This document shows positions 1 to 7,081 of a stretch of 13,316 nt of DNA, piece after piece. Within the stretch, counting starts at the first letter, position 1; each line of letters opens with the position of its first letter. The notes beneath the pieces were generated by a model that saw nothing but the letters and a program-made list of their open reading frames with translations, ran no database searches and was not told the DNA's origin. Origin of the DNA: JAKOUL01 sp035378845 (GTDB lineage Bacteria > Dictyoglomota > Dictyoglomia > Dictyoglomales > Dictyoglomaceae); the NCBI GenBank assembly GCA_035378845.1, contig DAOSUP010000029.1, positions 1 to 13,316 on the forward strand, read 5' to 3'. Both the position numbers and the translations under genes were made by a program.

Positions 1-20
1 AATATGTCAAGGGAAAGTAG

Positions 21-26
21 TATAAT
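21..26 (+). promoter_or_regulatory. Candidate -10 element of the alcohol dehydrogenase promoter
   Basis: A perfect TATAAT lies at 21-26. Its -35 partner would fall at or beyond the left edge and cannot be judged. A start of transcription 7-8 bases downstream would fall on or next to the ATG at 34, suggesting a leaderless or nearly leaderless mRNA. The consensus hexamer is seen directly; promoter activity is inferred, and such hexamers are common in AT-rich DNA. Confidence 0.4.
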
Positions 27-33
27 CTTTAAT

Positions 34-1074
34 ATGAGAATGATGCGTGCTATGTTACTTAAGAAAATATGCAATTTAAATGAATGCAAAGAACCTTTAG
101 AATTTGAGGAGGTCCCAATCCCTACTCCACAAGAGAAAGAAATATTAGTAAAAGTATATACTTGTGGAGTATGCAGGACAGATTTAGATATTATAGAAGG
201 AAGAACACTCCCATCTTTCTTACCGATTATTTTAGGACATCAGATAGTAGGAAGAGTTGTAGATAAGGGGCTAAATACAAACAAATTTCACATTGGGGAT
301 AGGGTTGGAATAGCATGGATAAACTCCTCTTGTGGAAAATGTAAGTTTTGCCTCTCTAACCAAGAAAACTTATGTGATGAGTTTAAAGCTACAGGAAGAG
401 ATGCAAATGGAGGATATGCCGAATATACAGTAGTCTCTGAGGATTTTGCATATAAAATCCCTGACACTTATTCTGATGAAGAGGCAGCTCCCCTTCTTTG
501 TGCAGGAGCAGTAGGCTATAGAGCACTCAAATTATGTGATATGAAAGATGGGGACAGTATTGGACTTTCAGGATTTGGAGCTTCAGGACATCTGGTTTTA
601 AAGATGATTCAGGTAAAATATCCTAACTCTAAAATCTTTGTATTTGCAAGAAGCGAGAAAGAAAGGAACTTTGCAAAAGAGCTTGGAGCTTACTATACTT
701 GCGATTTTGAAGAAGAGACTCCAGAAAAATTAAATTGTATTATTGACACTACTCCTGTATGGAAACCTATTGTCTCAGTCCTTAAGAATTTAGAAAAAGG
801 AGGAAGGTTAGTTATAAACGCTATAAGAAAGGAAGATACAGATAAAAATTACCTCCTAAATTTAAATTATGAAAGAGACTTATGGATGGAAAAAGAGATT
901 AAAACAGTAGCTAATGTTACAAAAGAAGATGTAGAGGAGTTTTTAGAACTTGCTGGGAAAACTCATCTTAATCCAGAAGTACAAGTTTATAAACTGGAAG
1001 AGGCTAATAAAGCTATCCTTGAATTAAAAGAGGGAAATATAAAGGGAGGAAAGGTACTCAAAATACATGAATAA
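34..1074 (+). CDS. Zinc-dependent alcohol dehydrogenase (medium-chain family)
   Basis: This is a cytosolic MDR-family alcohol dehydrogenase, expected to oxidise an alcohol or reduce an aldehyde with NAD(P); its substrate is unknown. Counting from the ATG at 34, the catalytic zinc site shows C47 in CGVCRTD and H69 in GHQIVG. A structural zinc lobe has C100, C103, C106 and C114. A glycine-rich nucleotide-binding turn (GFGASGH) follows in the second half. The frame is open back to an ATG at 4, but the TATAAT at 21-26 and the family's usual N-terminus (MRAMLLKK, from the ATG at 43) make the early codons doubtful; 34 and 43 are both possible. GHQ replaces the more common GHE, as in several bacterial members. 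Its end overlaps the mannanase gene by 8 bp, so the two are probably cotranscribed. Family is firm; start and substrate are not. Confidence 0.88.
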   Translation: MRMMRAMLLKKICNLNECKEPLEFEEVPIPTPQEKEILVKVYTCGVCRTDLDIIEGRTLPSFLPIILGHQIVGRVVDKGLNTNKFHIGDRVGIAWINSSCGKCKFCLSNQENLCDEFKATGRDANGGYAEYTVVSEDFAYKIPDTYSDEEAAPLLCAGAVGYRALKLCDMKDGDSIGLSGFGASGHLVLKMIQVKYPNSKIFVFARSEKERNFAKELGAYYTCDFEEETPEKLNCIIDTTPVWKPIVSVLKNLEKGGRLVINAIRKEDTDKNYLLNLNYERDLWMEKEIKTVANVTKEDVEEFLELAGKTHLNPEVQVYKLEEANKAILELKEGNIKGGKVLKIHE

Positions 1075-2356
1075 TTTTAATTTTTCAGAAGGCATAGAAT
1101 CTTTTAACTCAAAAGAGTTAAAATTCATAGAGGTTAAATTTTCTATTGAAGATGATAGCTATTATGATTTTTTTATCCATCACTCTCCCAATCAGCATTT
1201 TAAAAGCTTAGCTTTTCTAAATGACCTTGCCTTAGGAGAAATAAATTTTTTTACAAATGAAAATCCTCTTTATATAGGAGAGCTTAAACTTACAAAGGGA
1301 AAATATTCATTAAAGATCATACCAGTACCCCAAGAAGCTTCCTTCAACTCATTAGAGATAAAAAAGAAAGATAGAAGCAACTTCAGATATCCTGAATTTA
1401 GGCTTAGCAATTCAAAAGCATCTGATGAGTGTAAATATCTCATGGAATTTTTTGAAAAAATATATACAAATAAGATAATTGCAGGACAGCATACTAATAC
1501 TGCTGTAGGTCCAGAATTTGCATATATCAAATATATTACTGGAAAGCTGCCTGCCCTAAGAGGTTTTGATCTTCTTAGTTATTCTTCATTTACCATAACT
1601 GAAGAGATGAAACCTTTTACTATATCTGAAATAGAAGGGAACAAAGGTTCTGTAGAAAAGGCTGTAGAATGGGGTAAGAACTATAGAGGAATAGTAACTA
1701 TATGCTGGCATTGGTATGCACCATTAGGAGGAAGGAATCAAACTTTTTATACTATAAATACAGACTTTGACTTAGAAAAAGCTTTAACAAATGGTACTAA
1801 AGAAAATTTAGCCTTACTAAAAGATATAGATCTTATAGCAAAAGAACTCCTAAAATTAAAAGAAGCAAAAGTTCCAGTACTATGGAGACCCTTACATGAA
1901 GCAGATGGAGGATGGTTTTGGTGGGGAGCTAAAGGACCTCAAAATTACAAAAAATTATATTATCTTCTTTATGAAATACTTACAGAAAGATATGACTTAA
2001 ATAATCTTATCTGGGTATGGAATGCTCCGCATCCTGACTGGACTATCTCAGAGGATTCTTATGACATTGCAGGAATTGATACTTATGTTCCACCTAAAAA
2101 TTATGGACCTATGAAATTTAGCTTTGACTATTTAGGAAGATTAACCTCTTATAAGAAACCCTTAGCTTTAACAGAAAATGGACCAATTCCAGACCCAGAC
2201 TTATTATTCAGTTATGAATCGTACTTTTTATGGTTTATGCCATGGTTTGGAAATTTCGTCTTTGATGAAAACATTAATTCCACAGAGCACCTTAAAAAGG
2301 TCTATAATCACGAAAAGGTCATAACCCTAAATAAATTTCAATCTTATATAAATTAA
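1067..2356 (+). CDS. Glycoside hydrolase family 26 beta-mannanase-like protein, no signal peptide
   Basis: This resembles GH26 endo-beta-1,4-mannanases, retaining enzymes that cut mannan or related beta-glycans. The catalytic (beta/alpha)8 domain runs from about residue 115 to the end. It shows the CWHW motif (C213-W216), the acid/base motif RPLHEADGGWFWW with E278 preceded by H277, and the probable nucleophile E370 in ALTENG. The first ~110 residues look like an ancillary beta-rich domain I cannot name. The N-terminus is polar, with no signal peptide or membrane segment, so the protein looks intracellular, unlike the GH12 protein downstream. The ATG at 1067 overlaps the end of the dehydrogenase, with GGGAGG at 1044-1049 rather far upstream; this suggests translational coupling. 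Mannanase specificity rather than another GH26 activity is inferred. Confidence 0.9.
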   Translation: MNNFNFSEGIESFNSKELKFIEVKFSIEDDSYYDFFIHHSPNQHFKSLAFLNDLALGEINFFTNENPLYIGELKLTKGKYSLKIIPVPQEASFNSLEIKKKDRSNFRYPEFRLSNSKASDECKYLMEFFEKIYTNKIIAGQHTNTAVGPEFAYIKYITGKLPALRGFDLLSYSSFTITEEMKPFTISEIEGNKGSVEKAVEWGKNYRGIVTICWHWYAPLGGRNQTFYTINTDFDLEKALTNGTKENLALLKDIDLIAKELLKLKEAKVPVLWRPLHEADGGWFWWGAKGPQNYKKLYYLLYEILTERYDLNNLIWVWNAPHPDWTISEDSYDIAGIDTYVPPKNYGPMKFSFDYLGRLTSYKKPLALTENGPIPDPDLLFSYESYFLWFMPWFGNFVFDENINSTEHLKKVYNHEKVITLNKFQSYIN

Positions 2357-2361
2357 GAGCA

Positions 2362-2370
2362 TGATATAAT
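2362..2370 (+). promoter_or_regulatory. Extended -10 promoter for the GH12 gene
   Basis: TGATATAAT at 2362-2370 is a perfect extended -10 element (TGn plus TATAAT) in the 49-bp gap between the GH26 and GH12 genes. The -35 region (about 2341-2347) matches consensus poorly, as is common for extended -10 promoters. Transcription would start near 2377, leaving a short 5' leader with the Shine-Dalgarno site. Confidence 0.5.
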
Positions 2371-2405
2371 ATCTAACAGAAATTAACTATTTTGGGGAGG
2401 TGTGT

Positions 2406-3269
2406 ATGAAAAAATCATTACTTCTTTTATTCCCTTTACTTCTTATCATTATTTTGGGAGCTTCTACTCCTAAATATGACACTCCTTTTATTCTTAAAGA
2501 ACCTTCCTTAGCAGACATAAATGCCAAAAATCTTCCTCTCACCATGGAACTTAACTTTTGGAATATTAATAGTTACAAAGGTGATACATGGATGGCTTTC
2601 TATGAGAATGAGGACACTGTAGAGTACTACGCAGATATTAGGGATATTGTTCTAAAAAGCCCAAGCTCATGGGTACATGGTTATCCTGAGGTATATTATG
2701 GATATAAACCTTGGTCTGTCCATGGCACTTCTATAGAAAAGCTTAAACTTCCCATTAAGATCTCAGAATTTCCCAATATATACTTCACTTTAAAATATTC
2801 TATTTCATACGAAAAGAATCTTCCCATAAACTTTGCTATGGAGACTTGGATTACTAAGAACAACAATCAAAAGTCTGCAGATGTAGGAGATATAGAAATG
2901 ATGGTATGGTTATATGCCAATAGGCTTGGACCTGCAGGAAGAAAAGTTACAGAAGTAAAAATTCCTATTATTCTAAATGGTGAAGAAAAAGAATTATGGT
3001 GGGAAGTTTATTATTCACCTGGTTCTTCTGATTATATTGCCTTTAAATCTAAGGAAAATATTATAGAGGGAGAGGTAAAAATTCCAATTAAAGATTTTCT
3101 TACAAACTTAAAAGGCATTATAGCTTCATATTCTAAGAGGATAAATCCACAGGCTTATGAAAATATGTATTTCAATGATTGGGAGATAGGTACCGAATTT
3201 GGAGATCCAAATACAAAAGAGGCAAAGTTTGGTTGGACATTCTCTAATTTTAATATTGAAAATAGATAG
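2406..3269 (+). CDS. Secreted glycoside hydrolase family 12 endoglucanase
   Basis: This 287-residue protein resembles GH12 beta-1,4-endoglucanases such as the thermophilic Thermotoga Cel12 enzymes, which hydrolyse internal bonds of beta-glucans by a retaining mechanism. Visible GH12 motifs are WVHGYPEVYYGYKPW, INFAMETWIT, the nucleophile E164 in DIEMMVW, and the acid/base E264 in EIGTEFGDPNT. The N-terminus is a clear signal peptide: MKKS, a long hydrophobic run, then LGAS near residues 17-20, so the enzyme is exported. I prefer the ATG at 2406 because GGGGAGG (2394-2400) lies 5 nt upstream; a GTG at 2400 is in frame but sits inside that site. It has its own promoter, and a hairpin follows its stop codon. 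The family is confident; the exact substrate is inferred. Confidence 0.93.
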   Translation: MKKSLLLLFPLLLIIILGASTPKYDTPFILKEPSLADINAKNLPLTMELNFWNINSYKGDTWMAFYENEDTVEYYADIRDIVLKSPSSWVHGYPEVYYGYKPWSVHGTSIEKLKLPIKISEFPNIYFTLKYSISYEKNLPINFAMETWITKNNNQKSADVGDIEMMVWLYANRLGPAGRKVTEVKIPIILNGEEKELWWEVYYSPGSSDYIAFKSKENIIEGEVKIPIKDFLTNLKGIIASYSKRINPQAYENMYFNDWEIGTEFGDPNTKEAKFGWTFSNFNIENR

Positions 3270-3300
3270 GGAGAGAGTTTTCCTCTCTCCCTTCTCCTTA
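3269..3300. terminator. Bidirectional hairpin terminator between convergent genes
   Basis: GGGAGAGAG (3269-3277) pairs perfectly with CTCTCTCCC (3283-3291) across a 5-nt TTTTC loop. It begins on the last base of the GH12 stop codon and lies in the 34-bp gap before the convergent creatininase-family gene. The downstream tract TTCTCCTT is only moderately T-rich, and the opposite strand reads CTATCTATTTT, so it could serve both genes with moderate efficiency. Confidence 0.65.
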
Positions 3301-3303
3301 AAA

Positions 3304-4026
3304 TTATAAGTTGGCTAATATAGTATTTACTTCTTTAACAAGTGCATCAATCTCATACTGAAATAGTTTTGCTCCAAGTTCACTACTTACATTTTTTAAA
3401 TTCTCTTTTGTTAAATTTACTTTTCTATCTACTTCCCTACTCCCTACCCTATCCAAATCTACATAGCTTAAATCAATATTAAGTATCTCACTTGTTTCCT
3501 CAACACCAGCATGAAGCATTAAAGAAGATAAAAGTTCCTTTGGAGGAGTTGCCTTTCCATCATACCAAGCCAAAACTTTCATAGATCTATCCTTATGCTC
3601 CTCTTCAATTTTTGTAATCACCTCTACCTGATCCTTAGCCATATGCCCTGTACAGATCACACATAATTTAAAACCTGTTCTTTCCAAAAAGAATAAATAA
3701 TTCTTAAGAAGCTTATAAAATACATCCACCTCTAAAAATATACTACCTGGTATCTTTTCACCAGCAAAAGTCTCCATTCCCCAGAGGATCTCATGATCTT
3801 TTTCATTAGTAATATCAGTCCCTACATAAAGAGTAGGTAAAATAACTCCACCTAATTTTTCCCATACACCTTCTAATATCCTTCTTGCTCTAAAAGGATC
3901 AGTGCCAAAAATCAGGTGTTCCCCATGCCATTCTAAAGGGCTTACTGGAAGATATACCACAGGAAACTTATCTAATACTTCTCTCAACTGATGGGGAAAC
4001 ATGGTTTCATATTTATACCTAAGCAT
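3304..4026 (-). CDS. Creatininase-family metal-dependent amidohydrolase
   Basis: This 240-residue protein belongs to the creatininase family (creatinine amidohydrolases, the mycofactocin peptidase MftE, the ArfB formamide hydrolases). The signature PVSPLEWHGEHLIFGTD supplies the probable metal ligands E32, H34, H37 and D43. CTGHMAKD (H128) stands where the family usually has NGHGGN, and HAGVEETSE (H172, E177) matches the conserved HAGxxETS block. The divergence of the NGHGGN block, with neither glycines nor asparagine kept, argues against assuming a standard substrate. On the minus strand, GGGAGG lies shortly upstream of the ATG at 4026. It is a single gene converging on the GH12 gene and divergent from the cas operon; I see no functional link to either. 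Family assignment is firm and substrate unknown. Confidence 0.85.
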   Translation of the reverse strand: MLRYKYETMFPHQLREVLDKFPVVYLPVSPLEWHGEHLIFGTDPFRARRILEGVWEKLGGVILPTLYVGTDITNEKDHEILWGMETFAGEKIPGSIFLEVDVFYKLLKNYLFFLERTGFKLCVICTGHMAKDQVEVITKIEEEHKDRSMKVLAWYDGKATPPKELLSSLMLHAGVEETSEILNIDLSYVDLDRVGSREVDRKVNLTKENLKNVSSELGAKLFQYEIDALVKEVNTILANL

Positions 4027-4112
4027 TCTTTATCCTCCCTTTGTAAAATTATTAGCCTTTATTTTACCTAAAAGATAATTTTAATACTATTAAAAAATCA
4101 AAAGGACGTTAA

Positions 4113-4166
4113 TTGACACTGTACTATGTTTTTATAAATTATAAGATGAAAAAAATATGTTAAAAT
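4113..4166 (+). promoter_or_regulatory. Candidate promoter(s) of the cas operon
   Basis: Two overlapping possibilities precede cas6. The first is a perfect -35 TTGACA at 4113-4118 with a weak -10 TAAATT at 4135-4140 (16-bp spacer). The second is an extended -10, TGTTAAAAT at 4158-4166, without a recognisable -35. The latter would start transcription near 4173, just ahead of the cas6 Shine-Dalgarno site AGGGGG (4182-4187). The 166-bp divergent gap holds no other clear feature, and I found no convincing promoter for the minus-strand gene. Confidence 0.4.
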
Positions 4167-4192
4167 TATTTTCAAAAGCTTAGGGGGATAAA

Positions 4193-4963
4193 ATGAGGGT
4201 AAAGATAACTTACGAATCTTTAGATGGGAGAATTATCTTACCAAAGCACTATAATTATATTTTGCAAGCTTTAATATATCAAATCCTTTCTCCTAACTTA
4301 GCCACAAAATTGCATAAAGAAGGCTTTCCGTATGAGAAAAGAAAGTTTAAGTTATTTACATTCTCCAGGATATTAGAGAAGGGTACTCTCTCAAGAGATG
4401 AGACAAAATTAATTTTTAATGAAAAAATCACCTTCCTCTTCTCTTCTCCTGTAGAAGATATCGTAGGGAATTTAGCTGAAAGAAGCTTCAAGGAAAGAGA
4501 GTTTATGCTTGGGAAAAATAAGGTTTTCATTTCTCAAGTGGAGATAATCACCATACCAAGAATAGAAAACAAAATGTTAATAAGAGCCCTATCCCCCATA
4601 ACCACATATAGTACCTTGACGAAAGAAGATGGACAAAAAGTAGCCCATTATTATAAGCCATTTGATAAGGAGTTCTCAAAACTTATAGAGGAAAACGCTA
4701 AGAAAAAATACAAACTTATATATGGAAAGGATCCAGAGAATCTAAGACTTAGTATAAATCCCATAAAATTCTCTATAAAAGAAAACCTAAAAGTTGTCAT
4801 CTTCAAAGGCACTCCCATTGAGGGATATACCGGTATCTACGAACTTGAAGGAGATCCAGAATTAATTTATGTAACCTATGAAGCAGGACTTGGAAGTAAA
4901 AATTCTGAGGGTTTTGGAATGTGGAGAGTATGGAAAGAAAAGGAGGAGGAAAAAGATGCTTGA
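4193..4963 (+). CDS. cas6: CRISPR pre-crRNA endoribonuclease Cas6
   Basis: Cas6 cuts the repeat in pre-crRNA to release crRNAs with an 8-nt 5' handle. The protein is 256 residues, typical of the family, with two ferredoxin-like halves expected. The C-terminal glycine-rich loop GLGSKNSEGFGMW, diagnostic of Cas6, is at about residues 234-246. Candidate catalytic residues, by analogy with Tyr/His/Lys of archaeal Cas6, are Y29, H41 (in KLHKEGF) and K53. The ATG at 4193 is supported by AGGGGG at 4182-4187. It is the first gene of the cas operon and overlaps the following small ORF by 8 bp. The likely substrate is the 30-bp repeat at the right edge, which ends in the usual ATTGAAAC handle. Assignment is confident; catalytic residues are by analogy. 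Confidence 0.93.
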   Translation: MRVKITYESLDGRIILPKHYNYILQALIYQILSPNLATKLHKEGFPYEKRKFKLFTFSRILEKGTLSRDETKLIFNEKITFLFSSPVEDIVGNLAERSFKEREFMLGKNKVFISQVEIITIPRIENKMLIRALSPITTYSTLTKEDGQKVAHYYKPFDKEFSKLIEENAKKKYKLIYGKDPENLRLSINPIKFSIKENLKVVIFKGTPIEGYTGIYELEGDPELIYVTYEAGLGSKNSEGFGMWRVWKEKEEEKDA

Positions 4964-5084
4964 GAGTGTAAAATTATTTAAAAAGTGGAATATCTTATAC
5001 AAGTCTCATCTTAAAAATGCTCTTAACAAAGATCCAGATGTAAATGATCCCTATTTCAAGAAAATAAAACTTAGCTTTAAATAG
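4956..5084 (+). CDS. Small basic protein of unknown function in the cas operon (42 aa)
   Basis: I do not recognise this 42-residue ORF. Its ATG at 4956 overlaps the end of cas6, and a very strong Shine-Dalgarno site, AGGAGGAGG (4941-4949), lies 6 nt upstream within cas6. The TAG stop ends at 5084, next to the cas8b Shine-Dalgarno site. The product is lysine-rich (11 of 42), aromatic in places (LFKKWNILYKSH), has no membrane segment, and is predicted basic. It could be a small nucleic-acid-binding accessory protein, a remnant of a larger gene, or a short translated spacer that couples cas6 to cas8b. The ribosome-binding site and exact fit between two cas genes favour translation; function is not inferable. 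The frame stays open upstream inside cas6, but the ATG at 4956 is the start with a ribosome-binding site. Confidence 0.55.
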   Translation: MLESVKLFKKWNILYKSHLKNALNKDPDVNDPYFKKIKLSFK

Positions 5085-5098
5085 GAGGTGATACTTTG
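5083..5098 (+). promoter_or_regulatory. Ribosome-binding site that fixes the TTG start of cas8b
   Basis: AGGAGGTGAT at 5083-5092 matches the 16S anti-Shine-Dalgarno over ten bases, with GGAGG 7 nt upstream of a TTG at 5096. No ATG lies at suitable spacing, so cas8b is taken to start with TTG. Confidence 0.75.
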
Positions 5099-7081
5099 CT
5101 TAAGGAATTCAAAGAGATAGGAAAAGTTTATAAAGAAAGCATAGGGAAAGAATTTGCATATAGCTTAGTTTTAAGAAGTGAAGACGAGTCTGAGGAAGAA
5201 AATGAAAAGGAGAAATATTTGTTAATTTTCAATTTTGATTTAGATAATAACAATGTTAGCATTTCTTTTAAAGAAATAGAAGACAAAGTTTTGGAAGAAT
5301 TTTTGTGGGTAGGAAACTGTAAAGGAAACATATCTCAAGATAGGTTAACAACAAACGTTCTTTCCTATTTACTATTTCAAGCTCTTGAAGTTCTATACTC
5401 AGAATTACCTCAAGGTGAATTGAAAAATTTACTTGATAAAGTATTAAAAAACTTCTTTTTAAGAGTAGAGAGTAACCATAAAAAAATTTCTTTTTTAAAC
5501 TTCCAAAAAATAAAAGATTTTGAGGAGGAAAATATAGATGTTAATGAAATTTTATCTGAATTTTTTGAAAACAAAGAAAACATGGATAAAGAAACAATTA
5601 AAAAATTTAAAAATAAATATGAGAATAAGTTTTATGAGCTTCTAAAGAAATACAAAAGTTTAAGTCAAAAAGATGTGAGCTTATATTCCGTAACATTTAA
5701 TGGTAAGAAACCTTCAGACTTTGAAGATTATGTAAACTATATAGAGAGAAAAATCATTGATGAAAATTTTGAAGACGGATTTGAAGGATATTGTTTTGTT
5801 TGCGGCAAAAAAGACATCATAACATATGATACTGCACGTATTCCTGCAAAATTTTATATTACAAAATTGATAACTTTCTCTTCCGATTTTGAAGGAAAAA
5901 AGAAAAGCAAGGGTTATTCTAAGAATTTTTCTCTTTGTAAAGAGTGCTATAAAGATGTAATTTCTGGAATAGCTTATATAAATAATTACCTTAAAGCATC
6001 TTTGGCTGGAAATGATTTATGGATTATCCCTGGATTTTTCTTCAACAATCTAAATCAAACCATTACTGATAAATGGATCCAAATTTCAAAAAATTATGTA
6101 TTATCAACATTTTCTTTTGAAAATTACTTAAGATTTGAAAAGGAGATTGAAAAAAACATAGAAGATTATAAATACTTTGAAGACTTAAAAGATTATTCTT
6201 TTGTAGATCTCCTATTTTATGAAAAACCTCCTGGGAGAGAAACATTTAAAATTAAAAAATTTTTAAACGAAATTCCTTTTAGAAGAATTGATAATATTAA
6301 AAATGCAATTGTTGAAACAAACAAAATTGGAAGAAAAAACTTGGGAGAAGCGGAAAGAAATCCTTGGTTTATTTCTCTTGATGGGATATATTATCTGATT
6401 CCTGCAAGGAAGGGAAGGATCTCTGAGTATAAAAAAATATTAGATATATATGAAAGTATCTATTTAGGTCAAAAAATTGACAAAGAGTTTTTAATTAGCT
6501 CTTTTATTGAGCTCTTCAAAATTTATCAATTTGAGAAAGGGGGATATAATGTAAGACCAGGGCATAATCCACAAAGGGAATTGGTTATATCAATCCTTAA
6601 GACAAATCTTCTTCTTAAATTCTTTGAGACCTTAAAAATTTTTAAAGGAGGTGATAGCTGTATGCAAGATCTCAGAGAACTTTTAGATACAGAAACATTG
6701 AATTACATAAATGATATGGGCTACTCAGAGCAAGAAACAGCTTTATTCTTCTTAGGATATCTCATCGGAGAAATTGGAGCAAAACAAATAGAAGGTGCAC
6801 AAGATTTCAATGCTAAAAAACCTATCCTAAATAAAATAAATTTTAATGGGATGAGTGCTAAAAATTTAATTGAGCTTGCGAACGAGGTTTTTGAAAAACT
6901 AGACCAATACAGGATAAGAGGTTATAACGAAAAAATCTATACACTAATGAAAAAACTTCTTGACTTACATATTAAAAATTGGAATCTTTCCGACAAGCAA
7001 AATGTTTATTATATCCTTTCAGGATATGCTTTTAACACTTATAAAAAAATAACTTATAAAAAGGGGGAGAAACAAGAATGA
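5096..7081 (+). CDS. cas8b: Type I-B Cascade large subunit Cas8b (Csh1/TM1802 family)
   Basis: Cas8b is the large subunit of the I-B interference complex, expected to recognise the PAM, contact the crRNA 5' end and recruit Cas3. The 661-residue length and position between cas6 and cas7 fit Csh1/TM1802 proteins. A four-cysteine zinc-binding site is visible: C233-x2-C236 in YCFVCGKK and C281-x2-C284 in LCKECY. The N-terminal 200 residues are acidic and lysine-rich and diverge greatly in this family. The C-terminal ~140 residues are mostly helical and correspond to the small-subunit region, with their own internal start at 6662. Translation starts at TTG 5096, and the end overlaps cas7 as ATGA (7078-7081). 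Assignment rests on context, size, zinc finger and general resemblance; the family is poorly conserved. Confidence 0.88.
   Translation: MLKEFKEIGKVYKESIGKEFAYSLVLRSEDESEEENEKEKYLLIFNFDLDNNNVSISFKEIEDKVLEEFLWVGNCKGNISQDRLTTNVLSYLLFQALEVLYSELPQGELKNLLDKVLKNFFLRVESNHKKISFLNFQKIKDFEEENIDVNEILSEFFENKENMDKETIKKFKNKYENKFYELLKKYKSLSQKDVSLYSVTFNGKKPSDFEDYVNYIERKIIDENFEDGFEGYCFVCGKKDIITYDTARIPAKFYITKLITFSSDFEGKKKSKGYSKNFSLCKECYKDVISGIAYINNYLKASLAGNDLWIIPGFFFNNLNQTITDKWIQISKNYVLSTFSFENYLRFEKEIEKNIEDYKYFEDLKDYSFVDLLFYEKPPGRETFKIKKFLNEIPFRRIDNIKNAIVETNKIGRKNLGEAERNPWFISLDGIYYLIPARKGRISEYKKILDIYESIYLGQKIDKEFLISSFIELFKIYQFEKGGYNVRPGHNPQRELVISILKTNLLLKFFETLKIFKGGDSCMQDLRELLDTETLNYINDMGYSEQETALFFLGYLIGEIGAKQIEGAQDFNAKKPILNKINFNGMSAKNLIELANEVFEKLDQYRIRGYNEKIYTLMKKLLDLHIKNWNLSDKQNVYYILSGYAFNTYKKITYKKGEKQE
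6644..6664 (+). promoter_or_regulatory. Internal ribosome-binding site and start codon inside cas8b
   Basis: AAGGAGGTGAT (6645-6655) is an 11-base match to the anti-Shine-Dalgarno, followed after 6 nt by ATG at 6662. That ATG is codon 523 of cas8b, in the same frame. It is as strong as the site used for cas8b itself. Confidence 0.75.
6662..7081 (+). CDS. cas11b: Cas11b small subunit, internal translation product of cas8b
   Basis: In several type I systems, including I-B, the Cascade small subunit is made by internal initiation within the large-subunit gene (established for I-B, I-C and I-D). This window shows the expected arrangement: an optimally spaced Shine-Dalgarno, an in-frame ATG at 6662 and a 139-residue product sharing the cas8b stop. 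The product begins MQDLRELLDTETLNYIND and appears almost wholly helical, as expected for a Cas11 fold that lines the Cascade belly and contacts the non-target strand. No separate small-subunit gene exists elsewhere in the operon. Initiation is inferred from sequence; proof would need detection of the short protein. Confidence 0.72.
   Translation: MQDLRELLDTETLNYINDMGYSEQETALFFLGYLIGEIGAKQIEGAQDFNAKKPILNKINFNGMSAKNLIELANEVFEKLDQYRIRGYNEKIYTLMKKLLDLHIKNWNLSDKQNVYYILSGYAFNTYKKITYKKGEKQE

Noticed and set aside
4..33. Ten extra N-terminal codons of the alcohol dehydrogenase from the ATG at 4
   Set aside because: They contain the TATAAT box and precede the family's usual N-terminus; no Shine-Dalgarno can be seen because only 3 bases precede the ATG.
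2331..2351. Minus-strand sequence TATATAAGATTGAAAT resembling the 3' half of the CRISPR repeat
   Set aside because: It lacks GG after TATAAG, matches only the common AT-rich part, and lies in the conserved reading frame of the GH26 gene, so chance is the simplest explanation.
3304..4026. Membership of the creatininase-family gene in the CRISPR locus
   Set aside because: It is on the opposite strand, belongs to a metabolic family, and is separated from the cas operon by a divergent promoter gap.
4119..4129. Partial match of the leader pseudo-spacer (ATGTAGTAT-like core, 8 of 10 positions) to the cas6 promoter region at TGTACTAT
   Set aside because: A match this short and imperfect is expected by chance in AT-rich DNA.
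4964..5095. A CreTA-like toxin/antitoxin RNA pair between cas6 and cas8b
   Set aside because: No degenerate repeat, promoter or terminator is visible here; the interval is filled by the 42-codon ORF and the cas8b ribosome-binding site.
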